A stretch of DNA of 7,452 bases, from assembly GCA_947442905.1 (NCBI GenBank), contig CANEWV010000076.1, forward strand, positions 1-7,452. The letters are read 5' to 3'. The notes beneath the pieces are model-generated. The model ran no database searches, was not told the DNA's origin, and saw only the letters and a program-made list of their open reading frames with translations. Below, piece by piece: positions 1 to 5,120 of the stretch; within the stretch, counting starts at the first letter, position 1; each line of letters begins with the position of its first letter. Position numbers and translations under genes: made by a program. This DNA is from Chitinophagaceae bacterium. GTDB taxonomy: Bacteria > Bacteroidota > Bacteroidia > Chitinophagales > Chitinophagaceae.

Positions 1-1
1 A

Positions 2-1123
2 CTTGAAGACTCTGCTGTTATACAAAGAGACGATACAAAATTTATTAATAAACGAAGGGCCAAGCAAGGACTACCTCCGGTTGAGCCTTTATACGATTTA
101 GAAGACGCAGCAGAAGCGCTCACTTTATTTGAAGTTGCCGCCTACGATAAATGGACAAGCATTGCGCCTGGAGTTGAGCTTTTATTTACCGATGCTGGTC
201 ATATTATAGGCAGTGCATCGGTGCATTTAAAAATTACTGAAAACGGCGAAACCAAGCAACTTAGTTTTAGTGGCGACATTGGACGTTACAACGATGCTAT
301 TTTAAGAGCGCCTGCTGTTTTTCCGCAAGCTAATTATATTATTATCGAAAGCACGTATGGCAATAAGCTACACGACGAAGTGCACGGCACTCCAGACAGT
401 CTTTTGTCTTGGATCGAAAAAACTTGTATCCATAAAAAAGGAAAATTAATTATTCCTGCGTTTAGTGTGGGCCGAACTCAAGAGTTATTGTACGCGCTTA
501 ATCAGTTAAGTATCGAAAAGAGGTTGCCTCGTATTCCCATTTTTGTAGACAGTCCACTCAGTAAAGAAGCTACTGAATTATTAAAACGTTATCCGCAATA
601 CTTTAATAAAACCATCCGAAAAATAATGGAGCATGACAATGATCCATTTGATTTTGATGGGCTTACGTTTATAAGTTCGGTAGAGGAAAGTAAAAGACTC
701 AATACACTTGAACAGCCATGTGTGATTATTTCGGCGAGTGGTATGGCCGATGCCGGTAGGGTAAAGCACCATATCATGAACAATATTGGGAGCAGAGATA
801 ACACCATTTTAATTGTTGGTTATTGTGAACCGAGGTCATTAGGTGGAAGGTTGTCTAGTGGTGTAGAAGAGGTGAAAATTTATGGCGAATATTATAAGGT
901 TGCTGCCGAAATTGGTCAGATGCGCAGTATGTCTGCACATGGCGATTATGAAGATTTATGTCAGTATTTAAGTTGTCAAAACCCAGAACTTGTGTCGCAG
1001 TTATTTATAGTACATGGCGACTATGAAGTGCAGCAGGATTTTGCTAAAAGGTTAGAGCGTAAAGGTTTTAAGGAAGTGATTATTCCGGAGATGCACCAAT
1101 CGGTTCAATTAAGTAATACTTAA
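2..1123 (+). CDS. MBL-fold / beta-CASP metallohydrolase (RNase-like), 5'-truncated
   Basis: The reading frame is open from base 2 to TAA, giving 373 residues with no start in the window; the GTG at 221 lies inside a conserved block and is not the start. Visible motifs (fragment numbering): DAGH (64-67) before IIGSA, the metal-binding His of the MBL core; SGDIGR with D92; IIESTYG with E116 (beta-CASP motif A); IPAFSVGRTQE (151-161); SASGM then AGRVKHH with H256/H257 (motif B); SAHGDY with H313 (motif C); and a final VHGDYE. These are the marks of the YSH1/CPSF-like MBL group (COG1236), zinc-dependent enzymes of RNA cleavage or processing, expected in the cytoplasm. The N-terminal HxHxDH metal motif and about 80-100 residues should lie upstream of the window, judging from the usual length of about 450-470 residues. 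The family is secure. The exact substrate cannot be told from sequence. No convincing intrinsic terminator follows the stop. Confidence 0.93.
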   Translation, partial: LEDSAVIQRDDTKFINKRRAKQGLPPVEPLYDLEDAAEALTLFEVAAYDKWTSIAPGVELLFTDAGHIIGSASVHLKITENGETKQLSFSGDIGRYNDAILRAPAVFPQANYIIIESTYGNKLHDEVHGTPDSLLSWIEKTCIHKKGKLIIPAFSVGRTQELLYALNQLSIEKRLPRIPIFVDSPLSKEATELLKRYPQYFNKTIRKIMEHDNDPFDFDGLTFISSVEESKRLNTLEQPCVIISASGMADAGRVKHHIMNNIGSRDNTILIVGYCEPRSLGGRLSSGVEEVKIYGEYYKVAAEIGQMRSMSAHGDYEDLCQYLSCQNPELVSQLFIVHGDYEVQQDFAKRLERKGFKEVIIPEMHQSVQLSNT

Positions 1124-1164
1124 TAAACATATACTTTGTTTAACATATTTGATTAAAAATATGC

Positions 1165-1238
1165 TTTTACCGGTTTTTTATTGACTATGACCGAAATTTT
1201 TACCTATTTTACCGATAGGCATGGGTCTATCGGTAAAA
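1165..1238. repeat. cluster of TTTTACC heptamers upstream of the glycan cassette
   Basis: TTTTACC occurs at 1165-1171, 1198-1204 and 1207-1213, and its complement GGTAAAA at 1232-1238. Two copies (1165, 1207) extend to TTTTACCG and begin 42 bp apart, near four helical turns. The 1198 and 1207 copies are 9 bp apart. The 1165 copy could also pair with 1231-1238, giving an alternative stem. The heptamers are partly AT-rich, so some recurrence is expected by chance. An operator or RNA-switch role is only inference. Confidence 0.4.
1207..1238 (+). promoter_or_regulatory. perfect 12-bp inverted repeat with the start codon in its loop
   Basis: The left arm TTTTACCGATAG (1207-1218) and the right arm CTATCGGTAAAA (1227-1238) are exact reverse complements around an 8-base loop, GCATGGGT (1219-1226), that holds the ATG (1221-1223) of the GT87-like gene. 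In mRNA this would present or hide the start codon and the first six codons. It is not a standard intrinsic terminator for the + strand: the stem is AT-rich and is followed by A residues rather than T. It could be a translational control hairpin, or a DNA operator read as a palindrome. The symmetry is seen directly; the function is inferred. Confidence 0.5.
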
Positions 1239-2405
1239 AATATAATCTCAGGTACTAACAGAACATTACTAATTAATGTTATTTGGTATTTATTCCCAAT
1301 GCTGGCATGTATTGCCGAAATAAGCAGAGGGCTTGGTGATATTAATAATTTTCTGATATATAAGCAGGTCTTCTGGCATACCCTCGAGCAAAAGCATTTG
1401 TATCTCTCTTATCCTTTAGAATATAGTGACGTTAATCATTACGGTCCACTATTTAGTATGCTTATTGCACCATTTGCATTACTTCCTGTTTATGTTGGTT
1501 GTTTCTTATGGTGTCTTTTAAATGTAGGCTTTTTGTTTTACGCAATCAAGCAATTGCCTTTATCCGAAAAGAGCATTCAATTTATTTTATTGATTGGTGT
1601 TTTTGAACTCATTACATCAGTGCATTCTGTTCAGTTCAATCCCATGCTATGTGGCATGATACTATTAAGTTTTACTGCCATCGAAAAAGAAAATATTTGG
1701 CTTGGAACTTTTTTTATTGTGGCAGGAGCACTGATCAAGATTTATAGTGTTGTTGGGTTATTGTTTTTCTTATTTACGCCACACAAGAAAAAATTCATTT
1801 ATACTGGAATTGTTTGGTTAGCTGTTCTTGTTTGCTTGCCCATGCTTATATCTTCTCCTCAATTTATTATGGACTCCTACATCGATTGGTATGAAGTATT
1901 AATTGAAAAAAATGGACAAAATATTGAGTCTAGCATGTTTGCTGGCATGCAAGACATATCTGTAATGGGTATGATTCGTAGAATTTTTGGTGTGTACGAA
2001 ATGCCCAATATGTTTGTAACGGTTCCTGCGGGGATACTTATGTTATTGCCGCTTCTGCGATTTAGCTTATGGAGTAATCCATTATATAGGCTTAATTATT
2101 TGGCATTATTACTCATCGGACTTGTGATATTTAGTTCTTCTGCAGAGTCGCCAACATTTGTAATTGCTGTTATAGGTTATTTAATATGGCATGTACAGCA
2201 GTCATATAAAGATACGTTTCCGTATAAAGTTTTATTGGTGCTAATGCTACTGCTTACCATTTTTTCGCCTACCGATTTGTTTCCAAGATTTATTAGAGAG
2301 CAGTATATACTCCGTTATTCACTAAAGGCGCTGCCATGTTTTGTAGCTTGGCTTGCTGTTGTGTACACACTCTTGTTTAGTCAGTTCAAAAACAAATTGG
2401 CATGA
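1221..2405 (+). CDS. GT87/DUF2029-type polytopic membrane glycosyltransferase (GT-C fold)
   Basis: This 394-residue protein is strongly hydrophobic throughout, with roughly ten to twelve membrane segments (the first near 15-34, the last near 370-387). After the first segment comes a loop with GDINNFLIYK (39-48), placing acidic D40 where GT-C enzymes usually carry their catalytic acid. D70 follows, with the block HYGPLFSMLIAPFALLP (73-89), then a GxxLWxLLN-type segment (93-101), QFNPML (138-143) and LIKIY (171-175). This pattern fits the DUF2029/GT87 group, which uses polyprenyl-phosphate-linked sugars on the outer face of the inner membrane. The start at 1221 keeps the first membrane segment whole; the next ATG (1299) would cut into it. 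No Shine-Dalgarno is visible, as is normal in Bacteroidota. The stop overlaps the next start by 4 bp, so translational coupling to a GtrB-like sugar-lipid synthase is likely. Donor sugar and acceptor are unknown. Other GT-C families (GT39/GT83-like) are less likely. Confidence 0.78.
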   Translation: MGLSVKNIISGTNRTLLINVIWYLFPMLACIAEISRGLGDINNFLIYKQVFWHTLEQKHLYLSYPLEYSDVNHYGPLFSMLIAPFALLPVYVGCFLWCLLNVGFLFYAIKQLPLSEKSIQFILLIGVFELITSVHSVQFNPMLCGMILLSFTAIEKENIWLGTFFIVAGALIKIYSVVGLLFFLFTPHKKKFIYTGIVWLAVLVCLPMLISSPQFIMDSYIDWYEVLIEKNGQNIESSMFAGMQDISVMGMIRRIFGVYEMPNMFVTVPAGILMLLPLLRFSLWSNPLYRLNYLALLLIGLVIFSSSAESPTFVIAVIGYLIWHVQQSYKDTFPYKVLLVLMLLLTIFSPTDLFPRFIREQYILRYSLKALPCFVAWLAVVYTLLFSQFKNKLA

Positions 2406-3325
2406 ATAAGTTAGTTGAAATAGTAATTCCTGCGCACAATGAAGAGCATAACATTCCTGTAATTTATAGTGCAATACATAATGCAATTGCAGAAACAAAC
2501 TATGATTTCAAAGTTTTGTTTGTTGACGATGGTAGTACCGATGGAACGCTAGAGGCCATACATGCACTATCTGCTCTTCATGATAATATATTTTATATTT
2601 CTTTGTCCCGAAATTTTGGACATCAAAATGCATTAAAAGCAGGACTGGATGCTTCTTCTACAGATATCGTAATTATGATGGATGCTGATATGCAACATCC
2701 GCCAGCATTAATTCCTGCATTGTTAAAAGCGCACGAAGAGGGGTATGACGTTGTGTACACCGTTAGAAAAGACAATGAGCATATTTCATTTGCCAAAAAA
2801 CATACGGCTAATTTATTTTATAAATTAATGAATTACTTATCTGAAATCGAAATTGAACCAGGCTCTGCAGATTTTAGACTCATGAATAGAAAAACCCTTG
2901 ATGCATTACTGTCAATGCCTGATCAAGAAATATTTTATAGAGGGCTCGTTAAATGGATTGGGTTTAAGCAAACAAAAATCGAATACGAGCCTCAGGCAAG
3001 ACATACTGGTGTTACAAAATACTCTACTAAAAAAATGTTGAAGTTTGCTATTACCGGTATTGCAACATTTAGTAATAAGCCGCTTTACTTTGCGGCATAC
3101 ATGGGTTTTACTTTTGCAATATTATCGGTGCTTTACATTCCCTATATTATTTATGCGTTTTATAGTGGTACCGAAGTACATGGCTGGGCTTCTATTGTTG
3201 CAACCCTTGCCTTTTTTGGGGGCATTATACTGATGATGCTTGGTATTGTTGGTATATATTTGGGTAAGCTTTTCGAACAAAGTAAAAACCGCCCTCAATA
3301 TTTAGTGAAAGCAGCCAAACTATGA
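2402..3325 (+). CDS. GT2 polyprenyl-phosphate glycosyltransferase, GtrB/ArnC/DPM1-like
   Basis: The 307-residue protein starts with a GT-A nucleotide-sugar domain: VIPAHNEE (8-15), VDDGSTDGT (41-49), SLSRNFGHQNALKAG (67-81), then MMDADMQHPP (92-101) with the metal-binding DxD-like D94/D96. GSADFRLM (154-161), FYRG (178-181) and the ARHTGVTKYS stretch (199-208) are typical of the GtrB/DPM1 group. Two membrane helices (about 228-253 and 264-288) end in an EQSKNRPQY tail (292-300), as in GtrB and ArnC. Such enzymes transfer a sugar from UDP- or GDP-sugar to undecaprenyl (or dolichyl) phosphate on the cytoplasmic face. Here it would feed the GT-C enzyme encoded just before it. The start ATG overlaps the upstream stop (ATGA), and the 3' end overlaps the deacetylase start in the same way. 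Family assignment is firm. The sugar, possibly an N-acetylated one given the deacetylase, is inference. Confidence 0.92.
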   Translation: MNKLVEIVIPAHNEEHNIPVIYSAIHNAIAETNYDFKVLFVDDGSTDGTLEAIHALSALHDNIFYISLSRNFGHQNALKAGLDASSTDIVIMMDADMQHPPALIPALLKAHEEGYDVVYTVRKDNEHISFAKKHTANLFYKLMNYLSEIEIEPGSADFRLMNRKTLDALLSMPDQEIFYRGLVKWIGFKQTKIEYEPQARHTGVTKYSTKKMLKFAITGIATFSNKPLYFAAYMGFTFAILSVLYIPYIIYAFYSGTEVHGWASIVATLAFFGGIILMMLGIVGIYLGKLFEQSKNRPQYLVKAAKL

Positions 3326-4095
3326 CACCTCAAATTTTAATTAGTTTTGATGTTGAAGAATTTGATATGCCGCTCGAGTATGGCTTTACGATACCATCGG
3401 AAAAACAATTGGAAATTGGATTCAGCGGTCTTGAAGCGATCACTCCACTATTAAATCAATCAGACTTTTCTACTACTCTATTTACGACAGCCAATTTTGC
3501 GGATCATTTTTCTTCTATCATAAAGGCTTTTTCGGAAAAGCATGAAATAGCCTCTCATACCTATTATCATAGTTTTTTTGAATTTGAGCATTTGCAAAGT
3601 TCAAGAGTAAGGCTCGAACAAATTACGGGTAAGCCAGTAACTGGGCTTCGAATGCCACGTATGAAACAAGTGCCTATGGAGGCAATAAAAAATGCAGGTT
3701 ACAGTTATGATGCATCGATGAATCCTACATGGCTACCTGGCAGGTACAATCATTTACATAAACCCAAAACTTGTTTTGTTGAAGAAGGGATGTTTCGAAT
3801 TCCAGCATCGGTGTCAGCGAATCTAAGGCTTCCGCTTTTTTGGTTAAGTTTTAAAAATTTCCCCTATAGTTACTATTTGCATTTATGCAAGCAGGCGTTG
3901 CAAAAAGATGGTTATTTGAGTTTGTATTTTCACCCTTGGGAATTTGTAGATGTAACAGGGTATAGTCTTCCGGCGTATACTACAAGGTATGCAGGGCAGG
4001 AGCTACTTGATAGATTGCATCAATTATTAAATGATTTAAAACCGCATGGTTCATTTAATACAATGCACCAGTTTTATAGTGGATATAACAAATAG
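3322..4095 (+). CDS. CE4 / NodB-type polysaccharide deacetylase family protein, cytoplasmic
   Basis: The 257-residue protein has the CE4 motif set in order: ISFDVEEFD (7-15) with candidate catalytic base D10 and nearby acidic metal ligands; SHTYYH (78-83), the HxxxH zinc motif with H79 and H83; RMPR (110-113), the arginine motif; YSYDAS (127-132); and YFHPWEF (202-208) with catalytic H204. The DVEEFD and YFHPWE forms resemble the exosortase/PEP-CTERM-associated deacetylase subgroup (DUF3473-like) more than chitin deacetylases. There is no signal peptide or membrane helix, so it should act in the cytosol. With an ATGA overlap to a GtrB-like gene, a lipid-linked amino-sugar intermediate is a reasonable substrate, by analogy to the deformylase ArnD. 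It could instead deacylate a soluble precursor or another exopolysaccharide intermediate. Family is firm, substrate is inferred. It ends 9 bp before the converging DCC gene, leaving no room for a separate terminator. Confidence 0.88.
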   Translation: MTPQILISFDVEEFDMPLEYGFTIPSEKQLEIGFSGLEAITPLLNQSDFSTTLFTTANFADHFSSIIKAFSEKHEIASHTYYHSFFEFEHLQSSRVRLEQITGKPVTGLRMPRMKQVPMEAIKNAGYSYDASMNPTWLPGRYNHLHKPKTCFVEEGMFRIPASVSANLRLPLFWLSFKNFPYSYYLHLCKQALQKDGYLSLYFHPWEFVDVTGYSLPAYTTRYAGQELLDRLHQLLNDLKPHGSFNTMHQFYSGYNK

Positions 4096-4104
4096 TAATA
4101 GCAG

Positions 4105-4452
4105 TTAGATCCTGCCAAACCAGCGGTATCTATTTTTAGCAATCCAGCGGTAAATATTGTCTCTCCATTTTTTGGGTACAAGCCTGCCAGCTGCTAAAAA
4201 TTTATACGGAAAGGATAGTTGTTTAGCTATTTCAATAATGGCATCTGATTCTATAAACAACTTGTTGTTTGCAATAAAAATTATTGAATTGATGTTTTGT
4301 AATGACGGGTACTTAGCAACTATAGCTGCGCCCTCTATACTGGATAGTGGAATTTGTTTTATTTGCTGCTTCTTGTCACCTTTGGTAACAAATTTGATGC
4401 TACTATTGCATAATTTACATCCGCTATCAAAAAGTAGCACCATCTTTTCCAT
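4105..4452 (-). CDS. DCC family (DUF393) thiol-disulfide oxidoreductase-like protein
   Basis: From ATG at 4452 the product is 115 residues, close to the usual 110-140 of the family. It opens with LLFDSGCKLCN (6-16), the DxxCxxC signature with D9, C12 and C15, followed by a thioredoxin-like beta-alpha region, IPLSSIEG (34-41), SIIFIANN (56-63), ESDAIIEIA (68-76) and a basic aromatic C-terminus (YRWIAKNRYRWFG). The frame stays open upstream to an ATG at 4552-4554, but that would add 34 unconserved residues and overlap the AlkB-like gene, so I chose 4452. An internal ATG at 4443 is also possible, and the promoter position (4456-4463) allows it. The first motif residue is usually followed by Gly; here it is Ser (DSGC). 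Biochemical function is not established for most members; a redox role is inferred from the CxxC. It converges with the deacetylase. Confidence 0.86.
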   Translation of the reverse strand: MEKMVLLFDSGCKLCNSSIKFVTKGDKKQQIKQIPLSSIEGAAIVAKYPSLQNINSIIFIANNKLFIESDAIIEIAKQLSFPYKFLAAGRLVPKKWRDNIYRWIAKNRYRWFGRI

Positions 4453-4455
4453 ACC

Positions 4456-4489
4456 CAAAAGTAAGTTACAATGTTTGCAGATCCTCAAA
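4456..4489 (-). promoter_or_regulatory. candidate Bacteroidota sigma promoter for the DCC gene
   Basis: On the minus strand TACTTTTG (complement of 4456-4463) matches the -7 consensus TAnnTTTG exactly. A TTTG -33 box (complement of 4486-4489) lies 22 bp upstream, within the spacing reported for Flavobacterium-type promoters. The -7 box ends only 3 bp before the ATG at 4452. The transcript would therefore be leaderless or nearly so, or translation would begin at the ATG at 4443. The -33 box lies inside the start of the divergent AlkB-like gene. The motif match is direct; activity is inferred. Confidence 0.45.
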
Positions 4490-5061
4490 TAATTATTAAT
4501 ACAGATGGCGAGGCTATTTATTATCCATTGGTATTTGATGGGAATGAGGCTCAAAACTTATTAAAAGAACTATTGCAAAATATTGAGTGGCAGCATGATC
4601 AGGTAATTATGTTTGGGAAACAAATTACCACCAAACGAAAAGTGGCTTGGTATGCTGGTGAGGGTATCAGTTATACTTATGCGGGTAAAAGAAAAGATCC
4701 TTTACCATGGCCTCCGTTTTTATTATCTATTAAAGAAAAAGTAGAAAAGCAAACGGCTGCCACCTACAATGCTTGTCTTTTAAACTTATACCATGCTGGT
4801 GATGAGGGTATGTCTTGGCACCGCGATAATGAAAAAGAAATAGTGCCTGAAAGTTCTATAGCTTCTGTAAGTTTTGGCGCCCCCCGAAAATTTGCTTTTA
4901 AACACGTAGTAACTGCCCAAAAAATTGAGCTCCTATTAGAATCAGGCTCTGTTTTAGATATGCGCGGCCCTATCCAGCAGCACTGGTACCATGCACTGCC
5001 GCCCTCTAAAAAGGTAAAAGACCTTCGGGTAAATTTGACCTTTAGATTGTTAATAAAATAG
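4471..5061 (+). CDS. AlkB-like 2-oxoglutarate/Fe(II)-dependent dioxygenase
   Basis: The 196-residue protein carries the whole AlkB catalytic set: NLYHAGDEGMSWHRDNE (105-121) gives the 2OG-contacting NxY (N105, Y107) and the iron ligands H117 and D119; IASVSFGAPRKF (130-141); GSVLDMRGPIQQHWYH (159-174) with third iron ligand H174; and RVNLTFR (186-192), whose R186 binds 2-oxoglutarate and R192 is the conserved second Arg. The upstream segment KRKVAWYAGEGISYTYAG (55-72) is the nucleotide-recognition region. The layout and length are those of the ALKBH2/ALKBH3-like bacterial group, which reverses 1-methyladenine and 3-methylcytosine damage by oxidative demethylation of nucleic acids in the cytoplasm. 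The start at 4471 is the first in-frame ATG and begins 18 bp from the divergent DCC start. No Shine-Dalgarno or clear promoter is visible in front of it. Preference for DNA versus RNA cannot be told. Confidence 0.93.
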   Translation: MFADPQIIINTDGEAIYYPLVFDGNEAQNLLKELLQNIEWQHDQVIMFGKQITTKRKVAWYAGEGISYTYAGKRKDPLPWPPFLLSIKEKVEKQTAATYNACLLNLYHAGDEGMSWHRDNEKEIVPESSIASVSFGAPRKFAFKHVVTAQKIELLLESGSVLDMRGPIQQHWYHALPPSKKVKDLRVNLTFRLLIK

Positions 5062-5120
5062 CAGCTTTTGAGGCTTCGTGCTCTTTTGTTAGTGCTATAT
5101 TTAAGCTACAAATATTTACT

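Noticed and set aside
221..1123. A shorter metallohydrolase starting at GTG 221
   Set aside because: The frame is open back to base 2 and the upstream residues include the family's DAGHIIGSA block, so the gene is simply cut by the window edge.
1124..1180. Intrinsic terminator after the metallohydrolase, and TAnnTTTG-like boxes near 1130-1151
   Set aside because: The only stem (TAAAC/GTTTA, 1124-1142) is 5 bp and AT-only. The TTTG boxes at 1135 and 1148 miss the TA element or its spacing and have no -33 partner.
1181..1210. TTGACT with TATTTT 18 bp downstream, resembling a sigma70 promoter
   Set aside because: The -10 match is only 4 of 6, and this consensus is not the one used by the housekeeping sigma factor of Bacteroidota.
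3045..3233. A 62-codon plus-strand frame within the GT2 gene
   Set aside because: It is an out-of-frame reading of the membrane-helix region of the GtrB-like gene, with no independent support.
1221..4095. Calling the cassette a true arn operon with gene symbols arnT, arnC and arnD
   Set aside because: The membrane enzyme lacks the look of ArnT/GT83, and the genes for Ara4N synthesis (arnA, arnB) are absent from the window. Only the logic is shared.
4157..4492. A 111-residue plus-strand open frame antisense to the DCC gene
   Set aside because: It lies almost wholly opposite a recognised gene, has no family motif, and overlaps the AlkB-like start. It is a shadow of the DCC coding sequence.
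4453..4554. A 34-residue N-terminal extension of the DCC protein from the ATG at 4554
   Set aside because: The extra residues show no family pattern and would overlap the well-supported AlkB-like start. The DxxCxxC motif normally lies within the first 15 residues, as it does from 4452.
5067..5103. TTTG (5067-5070) and TATATTTA (5096-5103) as the fucosidase promoter
   Set aside because: The -7 box has one mismatch and the 25-bp spacer exceeds the usual range; a second TTTG at 5085 is too close. Not strong enough to list.
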